Shown piece after piece: positions 52,463 through 63,285 of a stretch of 64,000 nt of DNA. The stretch spans positions 176,792 through 240,791 of the forward strand of contig NMRB01000149.1 in NCBI GenBank assembly GCA_002633025.1. The letters are read 5' to 3'. Position numbers and translations under genes: made by a program. Each line of letters begins with the position of its first letter. Positions within the stretch are counted from its first letter, which is position 1. This stretch comes from Notospermus geniculatus. Taxonomy: Eukaryota; Nemertea; Pilidiophora; Heteronemertea; Lineidae. The notes beneath the pieces were generated by a model, which was given only the letters and a program-made list of their open reading frames with translations, had not been told where the DNA came from and did no database searches.

Positions 52463-52918
52463 TAGGCCTACTGTGCTAAGAAACCACAGGATGGACATTA
52501 ACGAGGTTCTAACAGTGATCAGGAATTGAGTTTTCGAAGTACTTTGCATAATTCATCTTCAGATTCATTTGGAATGACGTACCGTACGAGGCTTTGCCCT
52601 GAAATGTGCACCGGTATTCAAAAACTCAGTTCTTGGTTGAAAATTGAGCAGTTGATGAGGAGTGCAAATTTAGGCCTTATAGTCAGGAGGCATTACATGC
52701 ACAGGCATGTACATGTACATTACTTACAAATATAGGAACTGATCATGTATACAGTGTACAGTTTTTTGAGTTTATTTATTTGAGAAAGTCACTCTGTAAA
52801 CGTTTCATCTTTGTCTATGATGATTGCCGTTTCTATTGACTTCTTGTTGAGTTTGTGAAGACCATTTAGTATTTACTAATCAGCATAAAATGTACAGTGA
52901 GTACCCGGTAGTAGTCAT

Positions 52919-52965
52919 CTATACTGTAAACAAAAGTTTTACAGTATAGTTTGTTTACAGTATAG
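52919..52965. repeat. Short palindrome TATACTGTAAACAAA
   Basis: TATACTGTAAACAAA is inverted 17 bases later as TTTGTTTACAGTATA, with another TTTTACAGTATA in the middle. It is possibly a remnant of a TACTGTAAA-ended MITE. Confidence 0.5.
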
Positions 52966-54303
52966 ACCCCACAGTAGTGAGGAAACTCATTCCTCAAGGA
53001 GCTGTCCTCGTGTATATGCCACAAGGTCGGGTGATGTACATGAACATAAATTGTTGATCACAGGCAGTGATTTGCTGATTAGATGACATTTTATTTGAAA
53101 CAGTGTGATTTTGTTTTAAAATAGTATTAGGTCAGGCAACGAGATTAAGCACATGGCTGGTTATTTTTGCAGCATACAGTACGTACCTCACAGTGCACTT
53201 GGTTTAGAATTTGACCCCCTGAAACTCTGCTGAAGGTGATTGTTGATACCGGTATGCCTTTAGATGTGAGAACTCCTGGGTAAATGATGTATGATTTCTG
53301 CAATCAGACACCACATTTCCTGCCTTATCTAGTATTGACTGTAAACTGCAGTATAGTAATCTTACTTTAATTTGTAAAATTTAAGTTACCGGTATGTGAT
53401 AACAAAATATATGCCTTGTCTTCTAACAGACGGATGTAAAAGTATGATCTAGCTGAAGCTTTATGCTAGGTCTGTAGTATTTTAGTATTTATGAAGAGTT
53501 AAAGCTAGAATGCAATCTAGAGTAAATGATCTGTATATAGCTATTAATTATTATTGATACAGAATCTGTCTCATGATGGTAAATCCAGATATTTTTCTGT
53601 GGAAATTGGATCACAGAACAGGCTGCAAGGGGCCTACTGACCAGGGATAAATGAATCACCTTTTGCCAATATGCTTGTGCAGGATCTGTGCAGAATTTCA
53701 GTCTCTAAATCTGCCAGTTTATACCGGTACTAATAGAAACTCATTATAAGAGGCGGATTTTGTGGTCAACTGTAATGTGAGATATCACATGACTCTGGAG
53801 TGGTTTACCTTTCTTGTTGAATCATCTTCTGCAAGGGATAGATGGCATACTGTTGTTTGAACATTGGGAAATGTTTGGAATTGCCTAATAACTTGAGAAT
53901 TTGAAATGGGGCACGCAAAGAGACTAGGAAACATGTGATGAACCCTTTGCCAGAGTTGAACAAATCAAGATTTACTCCTCTAATAGATTTCAACTCTTAA
54001 CTTCTGTAGCTGTCACCCTATTTTTTTTCAATTCTATAACGAAGTTCTCATCAACATCAAAATTAACATGCAGGTGATCCAAAAATTTGACTTGAATTAT
54101 TGTATTGAGTCTTTGCTTGCATTCTGACTGATTTTTAAAAGTAGATCATGTTGGGACTCCTGTTACTAGTCATGTCTTCTTAGCATTTTCATTTTAGGAC
54201 CTCTGGTTTATATCACACGTCTTCCGAGTTCTTTGAGTGCTCTACTTCAGTAAGATAAGGGTTGTTCATGTAGTTCTGCTTTTGCATGAAGAAAGATTTG
54301 CAT

Positions 54304-54309
54304 AATAAA
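54304..54309 (+). terminator. Candidate SORBS polyadenylation signal (AATAAA)
   Basis: AATAAA is followed about 25 nt downstream by a GT-rich stretch (TGTGGTTTGTCTGTG, then TTCTGTTGTGTTGTGAG), the standard layout of a cleavage site. It would give a 3' UTR of about 4.4 kb, containing two transposon insertions. Other AATAAA copies at about 51.2-51.3 kb lie inside the transposon at 50466. Confidence 0.4.
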
Positions 54310-55059
54310 CTTCTTTAACTAGAAAATGTCATTGTGGTTTGTCTGTGATTTCATTCTGTTGTGTTGTGAGAGCTTCATGCTGTGAAACATTCGAAAACAT
54401 ATCCTGTGAATGGATCATGTGGTCAGTCTTATAAATTTGTCAGTGGAGCTGGGGGCATTCTCAGCACATGTTTGATATTCAGCAACTCATAGGCCCTTGA
54501 TTTGATATAAAGGATGGGGGGATGTTATTGTGTCAATCTGATAACTGTCAATTCTTTCAGATCTCAAGTCAGAGGCAAGCGCATCCTTCCCGGACCTACG
54601 GTACCGGTAGGCCTACTCTATGAATAGTCTTGTCAGTTGATTGTAGGAGACATCACCAATAGGTGTCTCACCTGTTTTCTCAGACTGGTTGCGGCCCCCA
54701 ACTGAATGCTGGAAATAATAAAACAGTATCCACGTACAAATATTTATAGTCAACTGTCCAACAGCTCTTGTTTCTTTCAGTCATCTAACAGTAAATCACT
54801 GGCAGCAAATCGACTGAATAAGGCCGAATTCTGAGGTTCAATGGCGAATGGCAATTTTCACACACAGCTCAGTGCTGTGATCTTTGAGTCCCTTCTTGGC
54901 AACCCACGTGTGGACCCTCATTATCAATCAGTTTGTTGGGATGAAGAGGGTTCACCTCTCAAGGTCTACCAAGTTGTGAATTTCAATTGTAGCGAAGCTA
55001 TAGGTAGCGGAGCTACAATGAGATAATCCGCGTTCCTACCAGTCCAGCTGGCGGGACAT

Positions 55060-55131
55060 GTCTCTTTAGCTCAGTGGTAGAGCGTTGGACTTACAAGCAG
55101 GACGTTGCAGGTTCGAATCTCAGCCTGGACA
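55060..55131 (+). tRNA. tRNA-like Pol III module, degenerate (Val-TAC-like), possibly a SINE head
   Basis: The 72-nt stretch has a perfect A box (TAGCTCAGTGG, 55067-55077), a perfect B box (GGTTCGAATC), a good D arm and a 7-base anticodon loop CTTACAA (anticodon TAC). The acceptor, anticodon and T stems are badly mismatched: TTGGA faces GCAGG, and GCAGG faces CTCAG. A functional cytosolic tRNA-Val is therefore unlikely. A tRNA pseudogene or the head of a tRNA-derived SINE fits better. No clear poly-A or terminal repeat was identified. Confidence 0.5.
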
Positions 55132-55591
55132 ATTTTCTTCGCTTGTTACACAATCAAGTCTGGCATGATAAGTTGGGTTTCACAGCAGAGTTGAGCCCCC
55201 CTCCACCCACCCCACCCCCACCCGGATGATTGCTGAACTGTAGGAGGAAACTGGAACAAAACCCACTTTTCCATTATCACAGGAAAGTTCTGCTGTTTTT
55301 AGGGTGCTTTGTCACGCCAACGACGATTTGAGTGCGAACTGCCGCGAAGACAAGCCTGTTACCTAACCCGGTCGTAATGGAATCAATGCCTTGGTGTTTA
55401 CGATAAGCGGATACATTGTAGGCTAGTCTTATAGGCACGTAGTGAAAATGTAGAACCAAAGTATACAGATTGGAAGCAATACCAGGCAGGGTGTTTCCAT
55501 TATGTAATGGTGTGTGTATTCATCTGTACATTCAAGGCGTGTGTGTAGGCGTTTGCACATCCTCATTCCAATCTAGCTCAGACCCCAAAAC

Positions 55592-55688
55592 TTGGTAAGT
55601 AATTTTCCACTGTTAGCCGCATTTGATTGTTATTCTCCCAAGTGTCCTATCTAACGTCTGCTCATTGTTCCCTTTTTCGTTTCTTCAG
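55592..55688 (+). other. Probable 5' UTR intron of the ADF/cofilin gene
   Basis: A consensus donor (CTTG then GTAAGT) at 55592 and a pyrimidine-rich acceptor (TTCGTTTCTTCAG) ending at 55688 bracket a 97-bp intron, leaving 58 nt of 5' UTR before the ATG at 55747. The transcription start would then lie upstream of 55591. This is inferred from splice signals only. Confidence 0.45.
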
Positions 55689-55746
55689 ATTTGTCGGAGT
55701 TTAGGACGAAATACTTGTTGTTGTCCTTCCAAAAACACCGGTAAAA

Positions 55747-56788
55747 ATGGCGGGGAACATAGCCAACATAAAGATAGACGATGCTTGCAAGAAAAAATAC
55801 GAGTTGGAAATGAAGAAGAAAAGCACCTCGAAGTACAAATGTTTGTGTATGAAGTTAGATGACAAATTCAGCACGGTTGAGTTGGACAACGACCGTCACA
55901 TAGAGAGGGAAGACGAGAACAACCTTAAAGATATAAAAACGGAAACAACAGCCAGAGTTGAATATGAGAAAAAGCTCTTCACCGACTTTTGTAATGAACT
56001 TGGTAGTCTTAAAAAACCAGATGCCAGGTTTTTCGTCTGGGATTTTGTCTTCTTAACCAATTCAGGACAAGAAAACAGCAAAACAGCCCTTCTTTCATGG
56101 TGGGTATGCAACAACCAGCTGATTCAGTGATTGGCTAGTAAATGAGTTTGAGTTAGCCTACATAACGACTTTCACCATGTTCACGTTTCATTCAGTAGGC
56201 TAGTAGGCCTATGGTACTGGTGGTACTGGTATACTCAAGTAAAACAGGGGTTTAGTTAACATTTTTGGACAGGAATTCATGACTTCCTTAACCCAAAAAC
56301 CAGGAAGTATTGGGGCTTTTCTTGGACATTAGAAGTTAAAAATTCTTTGGAAGTAGGCCTACTTGACTTCCTTGAGCCTAAAATTCCGAAGTATTTTGAC
56401 TTCCGTGACTTCCAAACTCCCTCCAACTAAAATCCTGGTAATAATTTGGTGTTTATAGCCTGTTCTGAGTTTACTTAAAACTGAGTTTAAACTTCCGCAT
56501 CTGTCTAGTCTATCAGTAATTTATTTCAAAGAAAGTGAGAAATAGGACACGTAAGTGACAGGCCTTCAAAAATCTATACATGTATGATGTACACGATTAT
56601 TTGTAAAAAGCTGCATTGATATCTTTTTTTTCAGGGTACCTGATGATGGCCCATCCAAGGCAAAGCTGAGTGCTGCATCTGTCAAGGAGGTTCTGCGGAC
56701 CAATCTTGACATCTCAAAGGCTTTTCATATGTCTGACACGTCCGACATTGACTACGACGACTTCGTTAAGAGTATACGTGGAACATAA
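55747..56788 (+). CDS. ADF/cofilin-family actin-binding protein, two coding exons
   Basis: Coding exons are 55747-56099 and 56635-56788, joined TG+G inside a tryptophan codon, giving 168 residues, the usual ADF/cofilin length. Recognisable elements are PDARFFVWDFVF (cofilin DARYALYDA strand), LLSWVPDDGPSKAKLSAASV (cofilin WAPD-P-K-KM-YASSK) and KEVLRTNLDI, equivalent to the long actin-binding helix. Family members bind and sever actin filaments. The N-terminus (MAGN...) has no serine at position 3, the usual LIM-kinase site. The ATG was chosen because it is the first in frame and its context AAAATGG is good. An upstream noncoding exon probably precedes it. The last 34 coding bases recur after the N at 57627 as part of a suspected haplotype duplication. 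The protein is divergent, so the exact orthologue is unclear. Confidence 0.85.
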
Positions 56789-57049
56789 TTTGTCCCTGAC
56801 ATCAAGCTTCGAGATCCTCTTTCACAGCATTGGCAAAGGGAACCTCTCTGATTTGAGGAACTGTGAATGATTTAATGTTTGCAAAACTCTCCTGATGCTA
56901 TTGGTACAATGTTGAAAATATGTCTGGACTGCATTATCCATTGGAATGAGCTTGACTTCGGTCCTAGTTTGTACAGGGTGTATGTATTTCCAAACATTCA
57001 CTTCTGCTTGGATTGTGACCTTTTTGACTTTGTTCTCCCTGCCTACAGA
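56755..57049 (+). repeat. Haplotype block 4, copy A (cofilin 3' end)
   Basis: It repeats from 57628 onward almost identically (one visible change is CTCTCC versus CGCTCC). Copy A is then interrupted by an insertion at about 57050-57626 that copy B lacks. The N lies at the end of that insertion. Confidence 0.8.
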
Positions 57050-57626
57050 GGTTAGCAGTGTTCGATTTTAGCACTTGTCCCGTTGCCCGGGGCAAGTGAA
57101 TTTTGATACAGACAAGTAAAAGTCCAGAAGTGGTTGTCCTCCGGACAAGTAAAGAATCGGTTCGTAAGAACACCGAATCGGACCAAATCGGACCGGATCG
57201 GACCGAATCGGGACACTTTTGCACCGAATCGGAGTTGGTTTTGCTTTGTTATGAAGTTTAACCACAAGTTCTTATATGGAATAGGCCTATAATGAACAGA
57301 TATTGCGTATTATCCGGGAGATAATTGATTTTTTTGATGATCGAACTCCGATTCTGGCTGTTGTTCAAAGCCAGGCAAATGTCAGGAGATAGTTTCCATA
57401 TCTGCCGTAGACACGGCCGTGGCGCTACAGTGCTTGCCGTCGTTGCTCCACAGCATGCGCGTTTCAGACGGTAGATTTCTAACAAAATGCAACGTTAAAG
57501 TGTAAATTTGCCGTTTATTTTTATTTCTAAGTCATTATAATTCATGGTTCTTGCGTTTAAGAAGAAAAATGAATGTTAGTTGATTCCGATTCGGTGACTT
57601 TGTGCTCCGATTCGGTCCGATCCGGT
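57050..57626. mobile_element. Haplotype-specific insertion ending at the assembly N
   Basis: Copy A diverges from copy B after CCTACAGAGGTT. The inserted DNA carries repeated CGGACCGAATCGG words near its left part and the complementary CCGATTCGGTCCGATCC at its right end next to the N. It is probably a truncated transposon of unknown class. Confidence 0.55.
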
Positions 57627-57627
57627 N

Positions 57628-57661
57628 CGACGACTTCGTTAAGAGTATACGTGGAACATAA
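57628..57661 (+). pseudogene. Duplicate of the cofilin terminal codons (probable haplotype duplicate)
   Basis: Immediately after the N at 57627 the last 34 coding bases (encoding DDFVKSIRGT and stop) and about 265 bases of 3' UTR repeat 56755-57049. There is no upstream coding sequence, so it cannot be a gene on its own. It is best read as the alternative allele of the gene's 3' end. Confidence 0.6.
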
Positions 57662-57924
57662 TTTGTCCCTGACATCAAGCTTCGAGATCCTCTTTCACAG
57701 CATTGGCAAAGGGAACCTCTCTGATTTGAGGAACTGTGAATGATTTAATGTTTGCAAAACGCTCCTGATGCTATTGGTACAATGTTGAAAATATGTCTGG
57801 ACTGCATTATCCATTGGAATGAGCTTGACTTCGGTCCTAGTTTGTACAGGGTGTATGTATTTCCAAACATTCACTTCTGCTTGGATTGTGACCTTTTTGA
57901 CTTTGTTCTCCCTGCCTACAGAGG
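57628..57924 (+). repeat. Haplotype block 4, copy B (cofilin 3' UTR)
   Basis: The counterpart of 56755-57049. It continues without the insertion into apparently unique 3' flank. Confidence 0.8.
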
Positions 57925-58166
57925 TTTTAGCTGTGTCCAAAGTTGTCCAATGAATTTTCAACATTGAAAAAGTGGAAATCATTCATTTTGGAGTACAAAG
58001 AATATTGTACAGTCATGACACTGACAGTTTGACTAGCAAACGAAAAGCCTTGTCAACACTATAGGAATATGTGAAAGCAGGACAACACTTTTTGATTTCT
58101 CATGCCTTACTTAATGTCCACAATACAGAGCCACTCTAGTCTCATGTTATTTTTAAGGCAATCATT

Positions 58167-58243
58167 TTAAGGCGAGCTAAAAAGTGCATAAGCCTCGCAA
58201 ACAATAGAAATTGTTTGTGAGGCGCATGCACTAGCTCGCCTTA
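58167..58243. repeat. 77-bp hairpin in the cofilin 3' flank
   Basis: TTAAGGCGAGCT...GCCTCGCAAACAAT is inverted as ATTGTTTGTGAGGC...AGCTCGCCTTAA, loop AGAA. It is MITE-like; a structured 3' UTR element is an alternative. Confidence 0.55.
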
Positions 58244-59044
58244 AGGCCTGAAACTGTCTCTCTCGTTATGCAGGAATCATTTGATGGAAATAGGCCACTT
58301 AATCTTGATTTTCAATCCGTTGTTGTGTTATTGCGAATCTATTACGGTACACATTTTATGCTACGAGCCAGTTATCTAGTCTGTGGCCATCAGGGTTTGC
58401 TTCAGTCTGCTAGTCTGTTGTAGTCATTTGATGTGGTTTATGTCGGAGGGTGAATGAAGTTGCTGCTGTACATGTGCATCACGGTACTCAAAGTCATTCA
58501 TGGCTTCATAGGGAAGGAAAGTTGCCTTGCATTTCTGTGAATGGCCATGTACAGTGTTGTTCATTGTCTGTATGAAGACTATCCAATTCAATTTGTTTGT
58601 GTGCAAAGTGAATAACATGCAGGAAGGTGTTGTCTGCTCTGGCACAATGGTTAATGATTCATATGAACTAATTCAAGATGATGCTAATGTAATATGTAAT
58701 GTAAGAATTGTTGGTAAACTTTCGGAGTTGCTTTTGTAGACTTGTGCTTCAGTCTTGCATTCCTTGTGATCTCGCTGTGTACATGTACATGTAGAGGACC
58801 AAACAGAGGTGTGCACATTCACATGTGCTTACACTCTCTTGTGCAAATTGCTGTGTTAGAGTCAATCATATTTTAGGGAACAAAACCAGATATTGTATTG
58901 TGTAATGAACTGTTGCTCTGTATTTTGATAGACGGAAAGTTGGAATGTGTCCAACCATGCCAGCAACTCCGTGGCTTTAAAGAATGAAAACCCACAGTGG
59001 GAAGTCACATGTGATAAAACATGTTAATGACGCCCTCTCCCATA

Positions 59045-59270
59045 CTGTAAAGCAGGAAAATTTCGCGTGCAGGAAATTTTCACGAGTGTTATGAGTCGCG
59101 AAAATTTCCTGTCGTGTATATGAATTCAGGCAAGTGATAAATATGATCCGTGAAAGAAAACTGAAAAAAATGGCAGAGACTCGCGAAAATATCCTGCACT
59201 AGTGCAGCGAATATGTCTATAAATCTTGATTCGTGAAAATTTCCAGCCGCGAAATTATGTTGCTTTACAG
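59045..59270. mobile_element. TA-flanked MITE, CTGTAAAGCA termini
   Basis: CTGTAAAGCA is inverted as TGCTTTACAG, with TA on both sides. The interior is rich in GCGAAAATTTCC and complement, like 12297-12503. Confidence 0.65.
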
Positions 59271-59517
59271 TATTTCCGTTTCGTCATAGTAATCAAAGTT
59301 CTCATCCACTTGCTTTTATTTGAAAGAATTTATTGATCTTCATTAAATGAAGAAATTGACCAAAAGTCGCTCATTGCCGTGACCACAAGCCCTGGTATAA
59401 GTAATTCAACTGGACCATTATGTCTCATTGATGTGTGGGACCAAATTCTTTATGATCTGCTTAATGATCGTCTGTGTTGTAGAAAAACCACTGGCAAATG
59501 TGACCCTCCGCCACAAA

Positions 59518-59826
59518 ACCAGTGTAAAGTCGCATGAAACATGAGCCTAAACGTACTGGCATGACACCAGGAGATAAAGATAGAGACAGGATCACTCAGA
59601 CCTCACAACAGACAGACAACACCGAAATTAACATATGTAAACCTCCACCACAAAATCAATCATCAGTCACTCTGAGGTTGGCAAGTTGGGACCAATGCAT
59701 TTGTCAGTCTTTCAGTATTGTCTGCCTGTCTTTTGTGAAGTCGGAGCGATTCTACACGAACTATCTTTATCTCCTGGTGTCATATCAGTACGTTTAGGCT
59801 CATTTTCCACGCGACTTTACACTGGT
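59518..59826. mobile_element. Foldback MITE with 66-bp arms
   Basis: Left arm starts ACCAGTGTAAAGTCGCATGA, right arm ends TCGCGACTTTACACTGGT-like (GCGACTTTACACTGGT). The arms share GAGCCTAAACGTACTG and ACACCAGGAGATAAAGATAG. Confidence 0.75.
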
Positions 59827-60076
59827 TTAAAGTTTGTAGTGCAGGCTCAAAAATAAGCAAGATTTCCTCGCCAAACTTTTGTCGTCTCCTCTCCAATGAA
59901 CATTGCCAAATGCTTTCATTGTGTAAGGTTGATGAAATAGTCCGCACAATTTGCTACTTGATGACCAAAACATACATATCCTGCTACATGTTGTAGTGTC
60001 TGTCTGGGAAATGATAGGAAATTACTTTTTTACAATGCTCACTTATATGTACTGGTGGTTTGGTCTAATGTATTGT

Positions 60077-60082
60077 AATAAA
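60077..60082 (+). terminator. Candidate polyadenylation signal downstream of the cofilin gene
   Basis: AATAAA lies in AT-rich, GT-rich-flanked sequence about 3.3 kb after the cofilin stop, or about 2.4 kb if the haplotype duplication is collapsed. It is only a candidate. Confidence 0.25.
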
Positions 60083-60664
60083 CATGAGGATAATAAGATG
60101 CATATGGGTGTATTTTCATTTGCTCTGTCTGCATACCCATGGTTGAAAGGCGGTCTTTTCTGAGTTCATTTTGGATACCAGTATCTCGATTTCCCCTTAT
60201 TTAGGCACATACTTGTACAATAGTGTGATGATCTCCGTAGTCAGCAGTACTCATGCAAAAATCAATGATATGTGTGATACACTACTATACCAGTAGATTA
60301 GGTCAGTACTGGTGCCGCTAAAATACATGTTTCTCATATCAATTGCTGTTGTGAAGTGGCACAGTTCAGGATTCCAGAGTTTACATTTAGTTCTGCCAAA
60401 TATGCACTGAATTTCTAACTCCGGTGTTGTTTATGGAACGCTTCTATTCAAAAAAGGAGTGCTTTTTAGTCAAGAACCAAGTCCATAGTCATGTGTTATC
60501 AGTCAGAGATAATTTTAGCCAGCGATGACAATTATCAATCTACTTGTATTCCAAGGCCATAGGACATGACTGGGCCAATTGGTTGAATAATCAGGCAAAT
60601 ATAAGTGAATGATAATGCCTAGGCCATGTAGACCTCTTGGTCAATTGTCCTGTAGATGTAAAGC

Positions 60665-61041
60665 TATAGGGCAATTCCACGGTCACGGACGTGACATGTT
60701 TTCACTTATTCAGTGCTGTCTCCGCAAATTTTGAAACCACAGAAAGATGTAATACTCTGCATCATGTCAGGCTTGTGTCCTTCTATGACCCTGGTATGAA
60801 TTAAGTTCGTTGTGATTCATAATTAGTGCACTATTTGCTAATTAGTTGCATCACGGACGTGACCTGTGCGATGTCACGTCCGTGCAAACTTAAATTAACT
60901 TAATTCATACCAGGGGCATAGGACACAAACCTGACATGATGGCATGCAGGGTATTACATCTTTCTGTGGTTTCAAAATTTGCGGACATAGCACTGAATAA
61001 CTGAAAACATGTCATGTCCGTGACCGTGGAATTGCCCTATA
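60665..61041. mobile_element. 377-bp foldback element, TATAGGGCAATTCCACGGTC termini
   Basis: Nearly the whole element is an inverted repeat (arms about 170 bp), centred on the self-complementary words CACGGACGTGAC and GTCACGTCCGTG near 60850-60887. TATAGGGCAATTCCACGGTC is mirrored exactly at the right end. Confidence 0.75.
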
Positions 61042-61398
61042 AAGGATTGATGCCGTATTTATGAATTATGGCAACCATTTAGGGTTTCTTAGAACCTATT
61101 GCAAATGTTGCAATTTGGTCTTGATTTCAAAATACCCAGTGATGCAACTGTAGGGCCTGTACTGTTTAGTATTGCATTTTACTTCACATAAATACTATCA
61201 AAGCTAAGTTGTAGACCTATTAAATACAGTTTCTTGTTGGACAGGCATCCTATTCACACTCTTCATGGAATTCAGGAAGATCATCATGGAAATTTTCATG
61301 GCAATGGACTGCGGGCTTTATAAACTTGACTATCACAAAGCCTGACCCACCATACAATAAGAATTTCGAGGTAGCCGTGTTGATCAAGAAGATTGAAA

Positions 61399-61588
61399 TC
61401 AGGAAAAAGTACATAATAACACCATTTTTTGTAGATCAACTTGAGTATATTGGGATGAGCTTTCGACACTACCGTGCCTTCATCAGGTCCTGATGAAGAC
61501 CTGATGAAGGCACGGTAGTGTCGAAAGCTCGTCCCAATATACTCAAGTTGATCTACAAAAAATGGTGTTATTATGTACTTTTTCCTGA
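61399..61588. repeat. 190-bp near-perfect palindrome
   Basis: TCAGGAAAAAGTACATAATA is mirrored to TATTATGTACTTTTTCCTGA. I see essentially one mismatch (GGGATGAGC versus GGGACGAGC), and the centre is GACCTGATGAAG-like. It could be a young foldback element or an inverted-read artefact. Confidence 0.75.
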
Positions 61589-62168
61589 CACCATACAATA
61601 AGGTGATGTGTTGTAGTCTATACATTAACTCACAACTGTAGCATATTATGAATATATTGCCAGCCAGCCGGGTATTAGTTGAATAACGTGGAGTATTGTT
61701 AGTCCATGACCATTGAAAAGGCTTGACATATGTGGCCTATTTAGAGCAGGGCTATTGTGCTTGTGTCTGCAGAATTCACTGTCTATGAGGTATGGATTCA
61801 CTTCGGGATCTCTTGTTTTGTTGAATAATATTCTAAATATTCCCCCATTGTCCTGATTACCTGAACCACCTGCGGATTCGGTATTCATACCTTGACATCA
61901 TGTGTAAGATCTCTATGATTAGAAGTACATGTACATGTAGTAAGTTGGTACATCTTACTCCAACATTAAAGGGAAAAGGATTGGAAGATATCACTGAAGC
62001 ATCCTCCCATAGCAGGGCTTTGGTCTTGCTCCACTCTGTAGACACTTGCTGAGTGGATAAAGAGAAGGGAGGTAAAGGCCCTACTGGGGGAGGATATTGC
62101 TGAATATGCTACCAGCAGACCCATGAAACATCAGGGAGAGCATACAGCCAGGTCCACAGGTCAAGGTC

Positions 62169-62336
62169 CAGGGCCGTATTTAGCTTTTTGGTCCTGGGGG
62201 GGCAAAAGCCTCTCTGGGGGGGCAGAAGACCTCTTTTTGCCGGTTTTTGCCAAAAATCTGCATGAAAATCACGTTTTTTGGTTGGCTCTGGGGGGGCAGC
62301 TGCCCCCCTAGCCCCCCCCCGCTAAATACGGCCCTG
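62169..62336. mobile_element. MITE, CAGGGCCGTATTTAGC termini
   Basis: 16-bp perfect TIR (CAGGGCCGTATTTAGC / GCTAAATACGGCCCTG) with subterminal G and C runs and a 5-bp flanking duplication AGGTC. Layout and 5-bp duplication match the 50466 element. Confidence 0.75.
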
Positions 62337-63285
62337 AGGTCTGGGTATTGGACAATGGAATTTGGTACTTTAGGTTCAAATCAGGCTGTTGTACAAGAGC
62401 TCTTCTCTTCTCCACAGTGGCAAATTCACTTCCTCACTCAGGTACTGGTACTGGTACCGGTATCTCTACTGGTACCAGTACTTATAATTTAGTTATGGCA
62501 CAAAAGCCATTGTCAAAATGAGACAATGTGTGTTGTGGAAAGAGCTGAGCAACAATGTTGCATTATTATCTCTGTACCCTAAATGCTGGAATGTACCGGT
62601 ATGCCAGACTCCATAGATCATGAAAATCTAATGTATACTGCTGCACTGTTGACCTTGGACATAAGGGCATTTCCACTGAAATCAGTTTATAGGTATGAAG
62701 TTTTCCAGGCCTGCCCTTTCTGTATTCCAAGATCTGTCCGTGTTATGCATGTGTGACTCTCCACCCGGACATGCAGACATGACTGGTATGATTAACCCTG
62801 CTCAATACCATATATAGTCATTCCTTTTGGAATGATTAATGGGGTTGTCCATGGAGTCCGGGAGTTCAATGTTGGCACACTGATGTTGGCAGTGTTGAGT
62901 GGTGCCATCTCATGGTAATGGTTTAAACTACAGCAAGCTCTGTATCATGTTGGATTGGGAATGAGTCCAAACACAGCCAGGTGGGGTGGGGTGGGGGAGA
63001 CAATGGGGTCTTCAAGTTAATCAACATGACCTGGATTTATGCATCCATTTCTATAGCAGAACCAATCAATTATGATTGATTGATTGATTACCGGTATCCA
63101 ATGGCAATTTCATCCGAAAAAATAAACTATGTATATGTAAAAAGCTTGAGTGGCACCTAAAATGCTTATAACAAATGTGTATTCATTAAAAAGCTCTGAT
63201 ACGTGAGATATCTTGTTGCAACACATGTCAAGAATTTCACCTCTGTGGAGCTGTTGGAAACATAACTGAAACATTGTATGGGTGT

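Larger units (their letters stand above)
49879..55591 (+). other. SORBS 3' UTR / intergenic region to the cofilin gene
   Basis: No protein gene is supported here. It holds four transposon-like elements (49886, 50466, 52197, 52919), a candidate poly-A signal at 54304 and the tRNA-like module at 55060. The 53.0-54.3 kb part is AT-rich and UTR-like. Confidence 0.5.

Noticed and set aside
55060-55131. Functional tRNA-Val(TAC)
   Set aside because: Acceptor, anticodon and T stems are mismatched; kept only as a tRNA-like module.
57052-57267. Overlapping minus-strand frames with RFGPIRSDLVRFG-like repeats
   Set aside because: They are translations of the CGGACCGAATC tandem words in the insertion.
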